Below are positions 1 through 11,093 of a stretch of DNA of 64,000 nucleotides, piece by piece. Under the pieces are notes generated by a model, which saw only the letters and a list, made by a program, of their open reading frames with translations, was not told the origin of the DNA and did no database searches. The number at the start of each line of letters is the position of its first letter. The stretch's first letter is position 1. Both the position numbers and the translations under genes were made by a program. Source of the DNA: Desulfatirhabdium butyrativorans DSM 18734 (lineage in GTDB: Bacteria; Desulfobacterota; Desulfobacteria; Desulfobacterales; Desulfatirhabdiaceae); assembly GCF_000429925.1 (NCBI RefSeq), contig NZ_KE386987.1, positions 109,976 to 173,975 of the forward strand, written 5' to 3'.

Positions 1-1539
1 AAATACGCGAAAACCGTCGATGGTGCCAATGACGCGCTGTTCGTTGCGGATCAGGTAGTTCTTTCCGGTTCCCCGCAGATCCACATCCCGCTGCGGATTG
101 CGCTGGCCGGTGGTCCAGCTATTTCCATCCGAGCTTTTCAACAGCCTGCCATCGGCCTCCAATGCAAGCAGGCTCTGGGAGATTTGAGGCGTCTGGCAAA
201 GGGGTTCCTGGGTCCGAATGTCGAGTTCCGCCGCGGCGCACAGCAGATGCTTTTCGAGGATGACCGGATTGAGCGGATTGACGACAGCCGTTTCGGGTCT
301 TCTATCCAGAAGATCCCGCGGATTTCGCAGAAAATACTGATCGAGCGCGTTGTCCCCGCCGATCAGAATCAGCGCGCTGTCCTGGCCGGAGCGTCCTACC
401 CTGCCCGCGCGCTGCCACATGGACACTACGGTTCCGGGATAGCCGACCAGGATGCACAGATCGAGGTATCCGATATCGATGCCCAATTCGAGGGCGCTGG
501 TGGAAACGACGGCCAGAAGCTCACCGGAGCAGAGTTTCGCCTCGATTTCCCTGCGCTCTTCCGGAAGAAAGCCTGCCCTGTAGGCGCTGATGCGGTTGCG
601 AAAGCTGCCGGATCGCTGCGATGCCCACATGGCGATGCGTTCGGTCATCTCCCGGGATTGGGCATAAACGATGGTGCGCAACCCGCGGTGCAGGGCGGCC
701 TTCATCAGGAGGATGGCCGTCTGGGACATGCCTGCGACAGGATCCAGAAAGATGAGATGGCGATTTCCCTGCCCGGCGCCCGAGTCGGTGATGGCGACCA
801 TGTCCTGAGCGGTCAGCCGGCTGCAGAAGGCTGCCGGGTTGTCCACCGTTGCCGAACAGCAGACAATTGTCGGGGATACGGCGTAGTGCCCGGCGACCCG
901 GAGCAATCTGCGGATGACCCATGCCATGTGGCTTCCGAGGATGCCGCGGTAGGTATGTACTTCATCGATGACGATCAGCCTGAGTCGGGAAAAAAAGGTT
1001 TTCCACAGATGATGATAGGGCAGAAGCGACAGATGGATCATTTCCGGGTTGGTGAGCAGAATGTTGGGCGGGTTGTCCCGGATCATCTTCCGCTTCGGGG
1101 ATGTCGTGTCGCCGTCGTATGTTTCCACGGTAGGCCGAAGAACGCTGCCTGCAGGAGACAATTCGGATATGACGCGCATCTGGTCGTGGGCCAGCGCCTT
1201 GAGCGGAAAAACATACAGCGATGTCGCTTCCGGTTCCTCGGCCATCCGCTGCAGGAAAGGGATGTGGTAGGTCAGCGTTTTACCGCTTGCCGTCGGTGTC
1301 GCCACCACCACATGACGGCCATCCAGAACGGCATCGATCGCTTCGGCCTGATGGGCGTACAGCGCAGGTATTTTGGCTGCAACGAGCAGCTGCCGTACGG
1401 GCGCAGCCAACCGGTGCCTCAATTTCTGGGTTTTGGGGGAACTGGCGGGAAGGATCTGGTTGTAAATGACCTGATCGCCGAGAGCATCGGAGCGTTTCAG
1501 CGCCTGGATATATTCGGTAATGCCGGATTCATGCTTCAT
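1..1539 (-). CDS. DEAD/DEAH-box helicase of the MrfA/YprA (DUF1998-type) family, 3' part outside window
   Basis: Superfamily 2 helicase, 513 residues visible, C-terminus cut by the left window edge. Visible motifs are a Q-motif-like YAHQAEAID near residue 61, Walker A ATPTASGKT (80-88), the motif II box DEVHTYRG (192-199), the SAT motif, and QRAGRVGRSG (motif VI) further on. DEVHTYRG followed by GSH, and the RNPQRDVDLRG stretch near the edge, are typical of the Bacillus MrfA/YprA and Hrq1 group, which acts in DNA repair and usually ends in a four-cysteine zinc domain that cannot be seen here. The start ATG lies 15 bp after the stop of the sensor kinase gene, so the two are probably co-transcribed. 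A very long plus-strand open frame over this region is its shadow. The family is secure; the in vivo role is inferred. Confidence 0.88.
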   Translation of the reverse strand, partial: MKHESGITEYIQALKRSDALGDQVIYNQILPASSPKTQKLRHRLAAPVRQLLVAAKIPALYAHQAEAIDAVLDGRHVVVATPTASGKTLTYHIPFLQRMAEEPEATSLYVFPLKALAHDQMRVISELSPAGSVLRPTVETYDGDTTSPKRKMIRDNPPNILLTNPEMIHLSLLPYHHLWKTFFSRLRLIVIDEVHTYRGILGSHMAWVIRRLLRVAGHYAVSPTIVCCSATVDNPAAFCSRLTAQDMVAITDSGAGQGNRHLIFLDPVAGMSQTAILLMKAALHRGLRTIVYAQSREMTERIAMWASQRSGSFRNRISAYRAGFLPEERREIEAKLCSGELLAVVSTSALELGIDIGYLDLCILVGYPGTVVSMWQRAGRVGRSGQDSALILIGGDNALDQYFLRNPRDLLDRRPETAVVNPLNPVILEKHLLCAAAELDIRTQEPLCQTPQISQSLLALEADGRLLKSSDGNSWTTGQRNPQRDVDLRGTGKNYLIRNEQRVIGTIDGFRVF

Positions 1540-1554
1540 GAAGGTTTTTCGATC

Positions 1555-4086
1555 TCAAAGAGGCGGCGGCTGTTCGACGGGTTGTTTCGAGCGAAGCCAT
1601 TGATCCAGGACCCGCAACAGCGCCTCCCGATTGATGGGTTTGCTCAGATAATCATCCATGCCGGCGTCGAGGCATTTTTCCCGGTCACCGGCCATGGCAT
1701 GGGCCGTCATGGCGACAACCGGTGTGTGACACAGCTCGCCTTCGAGCTGGCGGATCCTGCGAACCGCATCGAGTCCGTCCATTTCCGGCATCTGGATATC
1801 CATGAAGACGATATCGTACAGATTTTCCATCACCTTGGCGACCGCCTGCCTGCCATTTTCGGCAAGATCCACGTCATAACCGAGTTTTTTCAGCGTGATA
1901 TACGCCGCCTTCTGGTTGACGGGGTTGTCTTCCACCAGCAGAACCCGGTACCTGGGCAAGGACGGGTCGGGGAGGCCGGAGGCTTCTCTTTTCGGTATCT
2001 GCTTGTGCTGAACGAGATAGGAATCCAGCGTTGCGGATACCTTGGAGGTGTTTCCCCGAAGCACGGTCATCATGGTGTCGAACAGTTTGGACTGCCGGAC
2101 AGGCTTTGTCAGGAACCCGTCCAAGCCTGCATCCCGCAAGGCATGTGGATCGACGTGGCCGCCCAGGGAACTCAGCAGAATCATCTTGGGTCTTCCAAAC
2201 GGATTGTTTCGCTGAATGCGCTCCGCAAGCATCAGGCCATCTGTTTGTGGCATTGCCAAATCGAGCAGAACCAGATTGAAAGGGTTTCCGGAAAGGGCCG
2301 CTGCCCGCAGCATGTCGAGCGCGCTGGCGGAATCGGCGGCTGCCTGATGGGGGATATTCCAGTTTGTCAGATAATGATCGAGAATTTTCCGGCTGGTCGC
2401 ATTGGCATCGACAATCAGGCACCTGCTTGAATGAACGAGGTTTTCTTCTCCGTGCTCGTCTGTCTGCCAATCGAAGGGTTCGGATCGTTTCTGAAGCGGG
2501 ATGCGGAACCAGAATGTCGAGCCGATACCCGGGGTGCTCTCCACACCGATTTCCCCACCCATCATTTCGACCAGTTTTTGGGAGATGGCCAGGCCAAGGC
2601 CGGTTCCGCCGTATTTCCGGTTGGTCGCGCCATCGATCTGGGTGAAGGATTGAAAGAGCAGCCGCTGATGTTCCGGCGCGATTCCGACACCCGTATCGGA
2701 TATGGAAAAGCGCAGCTGCTGGGTTTCCGCTGTCTCGGCCTCGATCATGACCCGGACCAGGACATCCCCCTTCTCGGTGAATTTGACGGCATTGCCGACC
2801 AGGTTCGTCAATACCTGCCGCAGGCGTACCGGGTCTCCTTCCACCAGAAGGGTGATGTGGCTGTCCATCAACAGACCGATTTCAATCTTGCGGGTTCTGG
2901 CCATATCCGAAAAGAGTTCGACAACATCTTCCAGCACTGTCATGAGGTTGAACTGAACCCGATCGAGATGCAGTTTTCCAGCTTCGATCTTGGAAAAGTC
3001 GAGGATGTCGTTGATGATGGTCAGCAGCGAGGCCGCACTTTGCTGGATGGTCCTGGCATAGTCGCTCTGGATTTCGTTCAAACCGGAGTCCAGCAAAATT
3101 TCGGTCATCCCGATGACGCCGCTCATCGGCGTGCGGATTTCATGACTCATGTTGGCCAGGAATTCCGATTTGAGCCTGCTCGACTGGAGCGCTTCGTCTC
3201 GCGCCTCCCGCAGTTGGCGCTCGACCTGTTTCCTTTCGGTCAGGTCCTGAACCATGGCCGTATAGAAGGACTTTCCCTGAATGCGGGTTTCGGAGATACG
3301 AAGATAGATGGGAAAAGACGTGCCATCGTTGCCTCTAACCCCCTGCAGCTCGGTTCCATCGCCAATCGGATGGCAGCCGCCCGTTTTCAGGTGGGTCTGG
3401 ATGAAATCCAGGTACAGGCTTCTATCCGATCCTTCCAACAACCGCGAAAAAGGATGACCGACGACATCGTCCGGATCGAGGCCAAACATCCGGCACAGGG
3501 CCTTGTTGGCCGAAAGGACGGTTCCGCCTGCATCGATGTCGGCGATGCCGTCTGTAACGGTATCGAGGACAGCGGCCAGACGGAGGTGATCCCTGAGCAG
3601 GGCTTGTCTTTCGCGAATGGAACAGATGATGGTTCCGACGGTTTGGAGTAGTTCCGAGAAAAAACCGAGGGCTTCGGGATTTTCGAAGTCGTATGGTTCC
3701 CGCAGCCCTAAAGCGATGACGCCTTGAGCTCCTTCTTCAGTCTGGATGGGCAAAGCCAGAACAACGGAGGATTTGGCACCCAGGCAGCCGGTACATCCAG
3801 TCTTGTCGAAAAATCCGGTTTGGATCGATCCCCGCAGAAAAGCCTTCCAGCAAGTACAGGAATGTGATTCCCGCAGAACGGCGAACGGCTGACCCTGCCC
3901 CCGGAACGCGTGCAGAAGGGCATCCGTTCCTTCCCTGATCCAGATCGCCCGTTCACCGGAAAAAGGTATCCAGGAAAGATTCGAAAATAAATCGATGACT
4001 TGTGTTGCAAGTCGATTCAAATCGATAGCCCCGATTCCCAGTTTCATCAAACTGAACAAGACTTGTTTCTCGATTGAGTGCTGCAT
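1555..4086 (-). CDS. Hybrid sensor histidine kinase: GAF-like, PAS, HisKA, HATPase, two receiver domains
   Basis: 843-residue cytoplasmic hybrid kinase with no membrane segment or signal peptide. Residues 1-160 form a GAF-like sensor region with cysteine clusters CTC and CTGC (about 77-101) that might bind a metal or sense redox. A PAS domain follows (about 168-285, ending in DLTERKQ). The HisKA H-box SHEIRTP places the phospho-accepting His at 315. The HATPase has an N-box [16 protein letters not shown] and GGTGLGL. Two C-terminal receiver domains follow: the first has [11 protein letters not shown] and the second EDN and [10 protein letters not shown], so both keep the acceptor Asp. There is no Hpt domain, so phosphotransfer probably needs a separate protein. 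AGGATG precedes the ATG. The stimulus is unknown. Confidence 0.93.
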   Translation of the reverse strand: MQHSIEKQVLFSLMKLGIGAIDLNRLATQVIDLFSNLSWIPFSGERAIWIREGTDALLHAFRGQGQPFAVLRESHSCTCWKAFLRGSIQTGFFDKTGCTGCLGAKSSVVLALPIQTEEGAQGVIALGLREPYDFENPEALGFFSELLQTVGTIICSIRERQALLRDHLRLAAVLDTVTDGIADIDAGGTVLSANKALCRMFGLDPDDVVGHPFSRLLEGSDRSLYLDFIQTHLKTGGCHPIGDGTELQGVRGNDGTSFPIYLRISETRIQGKSFYTAMVQDLTERKQVERQLREARDEALQSSRLKSEFLANMSHEIRTPMSGVIGMTEILLDSGLNEIQSDYARTIQQSAASLLTIINDILDFSKIEAGKLHLDRVQFNLMTVLEDVVELFSDMARTRKIEIGLLMDSHITLLVEGDPVRLRQVLTNLVGNAVKFTEKGDVLVRVMIEAETAETQQLRFSISDTGVGIAPEHQRLLFQSFTQIDGATNRKYGGTGLGLAISQKLVEMMGGEIGVESTPGIGSTFWFRIPLQKRSEPFDWQTDEHGEENLVHSSRCLIVDANATSRKILDHYLTNWNIPHQAAADSASALDMLRAAALSGNPFNLVLLDLAMPQTDGLMLAERIQRNNPFGRPKMILLSSLGGHVDPHALRDAGLDGFLTKPVRQSKLFDTMMTVLRGNTSKVSATLDSYLVQHKQIPKREASGLPDPSLPRYRVLLVEDNPVNQKAAYITLKKLGYDVDLAENGRQAVAKVMENLYDIVFMDIQMPEMDGLDAVRRIRQLEGELCHTPVVAMTAHAMAGDREKCLDAGMDDYLSKPINREALLRVLDQWLRSKQPVEQPPPL

Positions 4087-4389
4087 CGTTTCATCCTAAA
4101 GGGGGGCATCCCGGTACGGTAACTGGCGATCGTGAAAATGGTTCATCCTTTTGATACCATAAGCCATCTTTCCGCATTGATCAAAAGCTTTTTCCGCCTC
4201 TATCCGGAACGATCATTCGCCAGACGAGAGCCTCGTGCTGACAATTTCTTGAATTTTCGATTTTTCTGTGCAATAGAACGGGCTGCGAACCATTGAACCC
4301 TGAAAGATGCTTTCGGGTGTATTCAGGTTGCGGCTCCTTCAATTGCTGTTGACGTAAGCTATTTGTGTGAATCGGGACAGGCAAAAGGC
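4087..4389. other. Intergenic region between divergent kinase and leuS genes
   Basis: 303 bp that must carry the start signals of both flanking genes. I see no convincing -35/-10 pair; a TTGACG at 4349-4354 lacks a matching -10. No repeat or RNA gene was recognised. Confidence 0.5.
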
Positions 4390-6978
4390 ATGAAAGAAAA
4401 ATTCGATCCAAAATCCATTGAATGCAAATGGCAGCAGAGCTGGGAAGCTTCCGGGCTGTTCGCCGTTCAGGAAAATCCCGCCAAACCCAAGTATTATCTG
4501 CTCGAAATGTTCCCCTACCCATCCGGAAAAATCCACATGGGTCATGTGCGCAATTATACGATCGGGGATGTCGTCGCCCGGTACAAGCGGATGAAGGGGT
4601 TCAATGTATTGCATCCCATGGGCTGGGACGCATTCGGGATGCCCGCCGAAAACGCCGCCATTTCGAACAACACCCATCCGGCCCGCTGGACCTACGAAAA
4701 CATCGATTACATGAAGCGCCAGTTGAAGCGAATGGGCTTTTCCTACGACTGGGATCGGGAAGTGGCCACGTGCAGACCCGAATATTATCGCTGGGAGCAG
4801 TGGCTCTTCTTGAAAATGTATGAGAAAGGCATGGCTTATCGAAAGGAAAGCTATGTCAATTGGTGCGAAACCTGCCAGACGGTTCTGGCAAACGAGCAGG
4901 TAGAAGCCGGCGCCTGCTGGCGCTGCGGCCAGGCAGTCCGCCAGAAGAAATTGTCGCAGTGGTTTTTCCGGATTACGGACTATGCCGAGGATTTGCTGGT
5001 TCATTGCGACCGGTTGCCCGGATGGCCGGAAAAAGTCGTGACCATGCAGAAAAACTGGATCGGCCAGAGCCATGGCGCAGAGATTCATTTTCAGATCGAA
5101 CAATCCGGGGAGGATATCGTTGTCTTTACCACCCGGCCCGATACCATTTTCGGGGCAACCTTCATGTGCCTGGCGCCCGAGCATCCCCTGGTGCAGCGGC
5201 TTGCGCGGGGAACCGGCCAGGAAGCAGCAGTGGCGGACTTTGTCGAGCGGATCGCCCTGCAGGAACGAAGCGCCCGGGGGCTGGAACGGTACGAAAAGGA
5301 AGGGGTCTTTATCGGCGCCTTCTGCATCAATCCCATGAGCGGGCGAAAAATGCCCATTTATACGGCGAATTTCGCCCTGATGGAATATGGAACCGGTGCT
5401 GTCATGTCGGTGCCTGCCCATGACCAGCGGGATTTTGATTTTGCCAGAAAATATGGGCTGGAAATCGTTGTGGTCGTGCAGCCGCAGGGCGCGATGTTCG
5501 ACCCGGCCACCATGGCCGAGGCGTATGCCGGAGAAGGGACGATGGTGAATTCCGGGGAATTCAACGGGATGGCCAACACCGAGGCCATAAAGGCCATCAC
5601 GGATCGACTCGAATCCAGAAAACTCGGCAAGCGCACCATATCCTACCGTTTACGGGACTGGGGCATTTCCCGGCAGCGCTATTGGGGTGCGCCGATCCCC
5701 ATGATTCATTGCCCCCAATGCGGCATCGTGCCGGCTCCCGAATCCGATCTACCGATTCTTTTGCCCGAAGACGCCGATCTGCTCGAAGGCGGCCGCTCCC
5801 CCTTGCCCCAGCACCCCTACTTTGCCCGGGTTACCTGCCCGGCCTGCGGCAGAGCCGATGCCCGGCGTGAAACCGACACGATGGATACGTTCGTGGAATC
5901 CTCCTGGTATTTCGAGCGCTATTGCAGTCCCCATTACGAGAAGGGCATGTTCGATCAGAGGGCGGTTGCCTACTGGATGCCTGTGGATCAGTACATCGGG
6001 GGTGTGGAGCACGCCATTTTGCATCTTCTCTATTCCCGCTACTATACCCGCGTGCTCAACGACATCGGCCTTGTTCCCTACCGGGAGCCATTTACGAGAC
6101 TGCTCACCCAGGGCATGGTCTGCAAGGAAACCCTGCAATGTGCCGAGCACGGCTTTCTCTATCCCGAAGAGGTGACGGAAACCCAGCCCCGCAAATGCAA
6201 ACGATGCGGCCGGGAAGTCGAAGTGGGCCGCGTGGAGAAGATGTCCAAGTCCAAGAAGAACGTGGTCGATCCCAATGCGCTTCTGGATGCCTACGGCGCG
6301 GATACCACCCGGTTGTTCTGCCTGTTCGCTTCTCCTCCTGAAAAAAGCCTCGAATGGAGCGAACAGGGGGTGGACGGCGCATTCCGATTCCTGTCCCGCG
6401 TATGGCGGCTCTGCTGGTTATGGATGGATGCGATTCGGGATGTGCCTGCATCCAGCGGTCCGATGGATCGCTTGTCTTTGGAAATCAAGCCGGTGTACCA
6501 GAAAATTCATTTCACCATCCAGAAGGTGACCAATGACATTGAAGACCGGTTTCACTTCAATACGGCCATCAGCGCCGTGATGGAGTTGGTGAATCAGCTC
6601 TATGGGGTTGCACCCGAGCCGATCACGCCCGAAAAGGCTTCCGTGATGCGCCTGGCCATCGAAACGGTCGTTCTGCTGCTTTCTCCCATCGTTCCCCATC
6701 TTTGTGAAGAAATCTGGCATGATCTCGGGAATTCCGAAAGCGTGCTGCTTGCGGCCTGGCCTGGCTTCGATGAGGCCGCTCTCAAAAAGGATCAGCATCT
6801 GATCGTCCTGCAGGTCAACGGAAAACTCAGAAGCCGCATGACGGTTGATGACGATACCGATGAGACAGCCATCAAGCGGATGGCCCTTGGAGATGAAAAA
6901 GTTCAGAAATTCATCGAAGGCAAAGCAGTTCGCCAGATCGTTGTGGTGAAAAACAAACTGGTCAATATCGTGGTTTGA
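4390..6978 (+). CDS. leuS: Leucyl-tRNA synthetase
   Basis: Class I aminoacyl-tRNA synthetase that charges tRNA-Leu, with an editing domain. The HIGH signature appears as HMGH inside [19 protein letters not shown] near the N-terminus, and the KMSKS loop as [13 protein letters not shown] near residue 625. A CP1 editing region with [12 protein letters not shown] is present, as are zinc-type CxxC pairs (CETC/CWRCG, CPQCG/CPACG, CKRCG). The C-terminus ends in [11 protein letters not shown], as in full-length bacterial LeuS, and the size (862 aa) is usual. The frame is open from a TTG at 4363, but the ATG at 4390 fits the family N-terminus (MKEKFDP). lptE follows about 70 bp downstream, a common proteobacterial leuS-lptE order. 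Confidence 0.98.
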   Translation: MKEKFDPKSIECKWQQSWEASGLFAVQENPAKPKYYLLEMFPYPSGKIHMGHVRNYTIGDVVARYKRMKGFNVLHPMGWDAFGMPAENAAISNNTHPARWTYENIDYMKRQLKRMGFSYDWDREVATCRPEYYRWEQWLFLKMYEKGMAYRKESYVNWCETCQTVLANEQVEAGACWRCGQAVRQKKLSQWFFRITDYAEDLLVHCDRLPGWPEKVVTMQKNWIGQSHGAEIHFQIEQSGEDIVVFTTRPDTIFGATFMCLAPEHPLVQRLARGTGQEAAVADFVERIALQERSARGLERYEKEGVFIGAFCINPMSGRKMPIYTANFALMEYGTGAVMSVPAHDQRDFDFARKYGLEIVVVVQPQGAMFDPATMAEAYAGEGTMVNSGEFNGMANTEAIKAITDRLESRKLGKRTISYRLRDWGISRQRYWGAPIPMIHCPQCGIVPAPESDLPILLPEDADLLEGGRSPLPQHPYFARVTCPACGRADARRETDTMDTFVESSWYFERYCSPHYEKGMFDQRAVAYWMPVDQYIGGVEHAILHLLYSRYYTRVLNDIGLVPYREPFTRLLTQGMVCKETLQCAEHGFLYPEEVTETQPRKCKRCGREVEVGRVEKMSKSKKNVVDPNALLDAYGADTTRLFCLFASPPEKSLEWSEQGVDGAFRFLSRVWRLCWLWMDAIRDVPASSGPMDRLSLEIKPVYQKIHFTIQKVTNDIEDRFHFNTAISAVMELVNQLYGVAPEPITPEKASVMRLAIETVVLLLSPIVPHLCEEIWHDLGNSESVLLAAWPGFDEAALKKDQHLIVLQVNGKLRSRMTVDDDTDETAIKRMALGDEKVQKFIEGKAVRQIVVVKNKLVNIVV

Positions 6979-7048
6979 ATTTGCAGAAGCGTTGAAGCGG
7001 TCGATGAAAGCGATAGTAGGGATCAATCCGACATACAAGGAGGAAACG

Positions 7049-7561
7049 GTGATCAGGCGGACATACCGGTTGGGGTTGCTGCTTTCGGTGGCGTTGATGC
7101 TGAGCTCTTGTCTCTATCAATTTTCCGGCGAAGGGCCTCTGCCTGCCGGCGTTACGAAGGTTTATATCGATGTTTTTGACAATCATTCGGGAGAGACGGG
7201 GATCGAGAGCGTTTTTACCGATGATCTGATCAAGGAATTCATCCTCAAGCGCAAGAGCGCCTTAAGCTCGTCTGCCGAGTCCGGTGCTGCGCTGAAGGGG
7301 AGCATTGATTACATCCGGGATTTGACCATTGCCTACAAAACCCAGAGAGCCTCCACCCAGCGCCGGGTGATTGCATCGGTTTCCATCAAGCTGGTGGACG
7401 GCGGCAAGGTGGTCTGGGCGGTAAACGGCATCAGTGCAAACCAGGCGTATTCCGTAGCGGACGACAAGATGGCTACGGAACAAAACAAGCGCGACGCGCT
7501 CAAGATACTTTCCAAACGATTGGCGGAGAACATTTTCAACCGCCTGACCGATAATTTTTAG
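7049..7561 (+). CDS. lptE: LPS-assembly lipoprotein LptE-like
   Basis: 170-residue lipoprotein predicted to plug the LptD barrel that delivers lipopolysaccharide to the outer membrane. Start choice is clear: GTG at 7049 lies six bases after a perfect AAGGAGG (7037-7043), whereas longer starts give a non-signal-like leader. From that start the protein has basic residues, a hydrophobic stretch, and the lipobox LMLSSC, so Cys21 is the lipidated residue. The mature part has the LptE pattern, beginning YQFSGEGPLPAGVTKVYI and ending in a helix KILSKRLAENIFNRL. Sequence conservation in this family is low, so the symbol rests on lipobox, size, pattern and the leuS neighbour. Confidence 0.85.
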   Translation: MIRRTYRLGLLLSVALMLSSCLYQFSGEGPLPAGVTKVYIDVFDNHSGETGIESVFTDDLIKEFILKRKSALSSSAESGAALKGSIDYIRDLTIAYKTQRASTQRRVIASVSIKLVDGGKVVWAVNGISANQAYSVADDKMATEQNKRDALKILSKRLAENIFNRLTDNF

Positions 7562-7590
7562 CAGCGCCGCTTCCTCCAGTACCGGATCGG

Positions 7591-7631
7591 AGCTCCGGCA
7601 AAGCAATTTTCCCACCATTGCCGGAGCTTTT
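7591..7631 (+). terminator. Probable terminator after lptE
   Basis: Perfect 11-bp arms AGCTCCGGCAA (7591-7601) and TTGCCGGAGCT (7618-7628) enclose a 16-nt loop, and the second arm runs into TTTT. The loop is large and the T-run short, so strength is uncertain; position 30 bp after the lptE stop supports the call. Confidence 0.55.
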
Positions 7632-7752
7632 CCCCGCAGCAAACAAAACCCGCCCGTAAACGCCCAATCATCAAAAGCAGCCAGGAGTTCCAAAAGCGCT
7701 TGCTTGTGTTCCGGTTCGCCTCACCGTTCTGTTCTGGATCCTTCAGTTATCC

Positions 7753-8054
7753 TATCGCCGGAACGGAAATCCCCTATTTGGGGTGGCACGACGCCTGCGG
7801 GCTGGCAATTTTGCGATACAGTTTGAAGACTCAGCCGCCCGATAGCGTAAGACATGGCGGATCCGGATCCATCCAGAAAAGCCGAATCCAATGAATCCAT
7901 GGGCTTTATATTGTGCTTTCTTTTTGAGAACGCCCGACCCAATCACGCCTTTGGCGTGATCTCCGGCGGCTTCAGACAAGTTCCCGCTGCATCGCAAAAA
8001 AGCGTCCCCTCCGGCTCATGTTGTACCCAGAACGGGGTTTGCGTTCAGGCGCTA
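7753..8054. repeat. MITE-like dispersed element, copy 1 (302 bp)
   Basis: This segment matches copy 3 (28405-28705) along nearly its whole length, with shared blocks such as GGCAATTTTGCGATACAG, CATCCAGAAAAGCCGAATCC and CCGGCGGCTTCAGACAAG. The ends are imperfect inverted repeats: read inward from the right end, AGCGCCTGAACGCAAACCCC; from the left end, TATCGCCGGAACGGAAATCCCC. Relative to copy 3 it carries an extra small hairpin (TCACGCC-TTT-GGCGTGA) and lacks others. Short open frames inside are not conserved between copies, so no protein is called. The right end abuts the stop codon of the ferredoxin gene. Confidence 0.85.
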
Positions 8055-9116
8055 TCAAATGAGGCCCCGTTCCTTGGCCATGTTCACGTAAGTTTCCACG
8101 ATATTGGCCGGAGGGGTCCATTGGGCTTCGGGTTCTTTTTCCTGCAGGGTGATGGCGTCCACCGGGCAGGTGCTCACGCACAGGCCGCAGCCAATGCATC
8201 GCTCGGGCTGGATTTCGGCCGTGTCTTCCAGCCGGATCGCATCCATTTGACATCGTTCGACACACGTGCCGCAACCCGTGCAATCCTCCTGGCGGACGTG
8301 CGCCCGGAAATTGCTGTGTACCCATCTGGCCGGTTCATCCATGGCCTTGAGGTTTTTCAGGATCTGGCAGCAACAGCCGCAGCACAGACAGATGTTGGTG
8401 GGCTTTTGTGAATTTCCGGGTTGGAGGACAAGGCCGGCTTCCTGACCCAATTCCAGAATGCGGATGGCTTCATCCTGGGTGATGCTGCGGCCGAGACCGT
8501 TTTCTTCGTAGTAAAACGCTCCGCTTCCGAAGGACAGGCAAACCTCGATCGGTTTGTCGCAGCCTTTTCCGACCATTTTGTGCTCGGTTCGGCAGATGCA
8601 TGGTGAAACGACGATTTTGGATTGTTTGCGAACGATGGCCTCGGCCGCATCGTAGGGCATGATCTGCATTTCGGCGGAGACGCTTTTCGCGATGGGGATG
8701 ACCCGGAGCTGCTTGGTCGGCACCTTCATCCATGTCTGTTTCATCAGATGCGGACTGTATTCGTTGAACAGGCGGATCAGTTCTTCATCGAGATCCTTGA
8801 CATGATACTCCCAGATGCCGATGACGAATTGGGCGGCCATGTACTGGTGTGCACCGCCCTTGCTGGATCGGTAGATCAGGCCTTTCCTGGACATTTCGAA
8901 GAGTTTGTCGGAAAGCGCCGCTTCTTCCATGCCGAGTCGGGCTGAGATGGCCCCCACCGGCTCCGGCATCATGGTCAGCGCCGTTGCGATATGGGCTTCT
9001 TCGGGGGTGAAGAGCTTTTTCAGAATCTTGATTTCGACGCCTGACTCGGTTTTGGGATAACCGGCCGGGAGGCGATCGAGATGTTCGGCCAATTGGGTAT
9101 AAACGGTTTCGGACAT
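8055..9116 (-). CDS. 4Fe-4S ferredoxin-domain protein with winged-helix-like N-terminus
   Basis: 353-residue iron-sulfur protein. Two classical clusters lie near the C-terminus: CTGCGTCVERCQMDAI and CIGCGLCVSTCPVDAI. Upstream is an unusual Cys-rich middle region (SPCICRTEHKMVGKGCDKP, then NICLCCGCCCQILKN), which could hold another cluster. The first 110 residues resemble a winged-helix domain (FTPEEAHIATAL, ARLGMEEAAL, GLIYRSSKGG). The family is common in anaerobes and is usually annotated only as a 4Fe-4S protein. It lies downstream of an acyl-CoA dehydrogenase on the same strand, which suggests a link to electron transfer, but that is inference. AAAGGAA precedes the ATG. The stop codon sits exactly at the edge of MITE-like copy 1. 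Confidence 0.82.
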   Translation of the reverse strand: MSETVYTQLAEHLDRLPAGYPKTESGVEIKILKKLFTPEEAHIATALTMMPEPVGAISARLGMEEAALSDKLFEMSRKGLIYRSSKGGAHQYMAAQFVIGIWEYHVKDLDEELIRLFNEYSPHLMKQTWMKVPTKQLRVIPIAKSVSAEMQIMPYDAAEAIVRKQSKIVVSPCICRTEHKMVGKGCDKPIEVCLSFGSGAFYYEENGLGRSITQDEAIRILELGQEAGLVLQPGNSQKPTNICLCCGCCCQILKNLKAMDEPARWVHSNFRAHVRQEDCTGCGTCVERCQMDAIRLEDTAEIQPERCIGCGLCVSTCPVDAITLQEKEPEAQWTPPANIVETYVNMAKERGLI

Positions 9117-9371
<255 letters not shown>

Positions 9372-11069
9372 TTACGGATTCATCTCGTAAGCGTCCTTGA
9401 GCGCCAGGACATGACCGTTCCAGACGCGATCGAAGCGCGCCGGATCGGTGAGCGGCTTTTGAATCATCTCGAGGCAGAGTTTCATCTGGGTTTCCGTGCT
9501 GCTCGGCTTGGAGTAGATCTGCAGGGCGAACTTGGAAAAATCCCGCACCATGAAGTCGAAGATCTGGTCGATGATATCAATGGATGTTCCGTGAATTCGG
9601 GTGCTTTCGAGAATGAGCTGGCCATAGGCCACCAGGGTGAAGAGCTCGCCGAGGCTGAGCAGAAAGTCGATGTCCTTGGCCTGATCGGCATCGGGAGTCG
9701 CCTGCATCAGGAATGAGCGGAGCGTTTCGATCTGCTTCTTGAAAATGGCCAGGTTCGGTGAATCATAGCGTTCGTAGGCCAGATGGAAATCGTGAAACCG
9801 GATTTTACCCAACCCCCGGGTCGGCCCCTGACGGAACAGGAAATCATCGTTTTTCGGATCGTCGCGTCTCGGAATTTCCGGTAACGTATCCGGATTGAAG
9901 AAGTAATTGGCCATGAACTTGATGATGAGCGCCATGTTGACATGGACCGTGCCTTCGAGCTTGGGAAGGGCGCGGATGTCCCGGGCCGCCATTTCGAAAT
10001 ACGTGTCCTTTTCAAAGCCTTTGGCTGCGATCACGTCCCAGATGAGGTTGATGACTTCCTCGCCCTGGGTGGTGACCTTCATCTTGACCATCGGGTTGTA
10101 GAGCAGATACCGCCGATCGGATTCCGATGCGCTTCGCATGTAATCGGAGGCTCGTGTGGCGAAGAGCTTCATGGCGAGAAGCCTTGTATAGGCATCGACC
10201 AGAAGCATGCGAACATGCGGAAAATCCGTGACATATCGGTTGTAGAGCCTTCGCCGGGATGCATGCCGGATGCCTTCGTAAAAGGCATGGGTGCAGATGC
10301 CGATCGATGCCCAGCCCAGGTTGAACTTGCCGACATTGATCGTATTCAGTGCGCTGTCCCAGGCATCCTGTCCCCTGGAGAGGATATCTCCTTCTCGGAT
10401 CGGGTAGCTGTGCAGGGCGTATTCCGCTACATAATTCTGGGAATTGACGACGTTTTTCACGCATTCGTAGTTCGGATGGTCGGTCCGGACCGCAAAAAAG
10501 ACATACTCATCCGAATCGGCCATCTTGCCGAAGGTCGATACAAGTGCTGCCTTGTTGGCGTTTCCGATGTAATATTTTCCACCATCCGCCCGGAAATCGC
10601 CATCTGCGATTTCCGTCAGGGTCATCTCGCTCGAATAAAGGTCCGCGCCATGCTCCTTTTCGGAAAGGCCGAAGGCAAAGATGCCGCCATCCTGGAGCAA
10701 CCGGCCGGTCTGCCGTTTGATCGCTTCGTTTGTGCTCATCCAGATGGGGCCAAGCCCGAGGATGGTCACCTGCCAGGTGTACCAGTAGGGCAGGCCGTAA
10801 AACCCGAGGATTTCGTTGAAATCGCAATTGCGGCAGGTATCCCAGCGGGTTTGGCCGTCGCCGTATGCCGAAGGCGTCAGCAATTGGGCGAACACCCGGT
10901 TGTTCTTGACGAATTCGAGAAAATCGGCGTACCAGATCCTTTCCTGATCGTCGTGCTTGACGGCCGCCTTGCCTTTCTGTTCGAAGAAGGCGATGGTGTT
11001 TTTCATGATGTCTCTGGATGCGGCATCCAGATGGGCAAACGCTTCTGTCTTGGGATTGAGCAGGTTCAT
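9372..11069 (-). CDS. Acyl-CoA dehydrogenase family protein
   Basis: 565-residue flavoprotein predicted to oxidise an acyl-CoA with FAD; the substrate cannot be told from sequence. The middle-domain FAD/substrate region reads FAFGLSEKEHGADLYSSEM near residue 133, and later blocks (ASIGICTHAFYEGIRHASRRR, and the helical C-terminal domain) fit the fold. It is longer than the usual 380-400 residue enzymes, with an extended C-terminal helical region. GAGGACG precedes the ATG. tex ends 24 bp upstream and the ferredoxin protein follows after a repeat-containing gap. In sulfate reducers such genes usually serve fatty-acid or aromatic-acid degradation. Confidence 0.85.
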   Translation of the reverse strand: MNLLNPKTEAFAHLDAASRDIMKNTIAFFEQKGKAAVKHDDQERIWYADFLEFVKNNRVFAQLLTPSAYGDGQTRWDTCRNCDFNEILGFYGLPYWYTWQVTILGLGPIWMSTNEAIKRQTGRLLQDGGIFAFGLSEKEHGADLYSSEMTLTEIADGDFRADGGKYYIGNANKAALVSTFGKMADSDEYVFFAVRTDHPNYECVKNVVNSQNYVAEYALHSYPIREGDILSRGQDAWDSALNTINVGKFNLGWASIGICTHAFYEGIRHASRRRLYNRYVTDFPHVRMLLVDAYTRLLAMKLFATRASDYMRSASESDRRYLLYNPMVKMKVTTQGEEVINLIWDVIAAKGFEKDTYFEMAARDIRALPKLEGTVHVNMALIIKFMANYFFNPDTLPEIPRRDDPKNDDFLFRQGPTRGLGKIRFHDFHLAYERYDSPNLAIFKKQIETLRSFLMQATPDADQAKDIDFLLSLGELFTLVAYGQLILESTRIHGTSIDIIDQIFDFMVRDFSKFALQIYSKPSSTETQMKLCLEMIQKPLTDPARFDRVWNGHVLALKDAYEMNP

Positions 11070-11093
11070 AAACGTCCTCTGGTGAATGGGGTT

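Noticed and set aside
184-3651. Long plus-strand open frames (184-2430 and 2431-3651) opposite the helicase and kinase genes
   Set aside because: No recognisable domain; they lie antisense to genes with complete motif sets and reflect GC-rich codon use.
7784-7799. Sigma-54-like promoter (TGGCAC-N5-CTGC) in MITE-like copy 1
   Set aside because: The match is not conserved in copy 3 and no suitably placed gene follows.
7721-7997. Short open frames inside MITE-like copy 1 and the similar ones in copy 3
   Set aside because: Frames are not conserved between copies, with indels of non-multiples of three.
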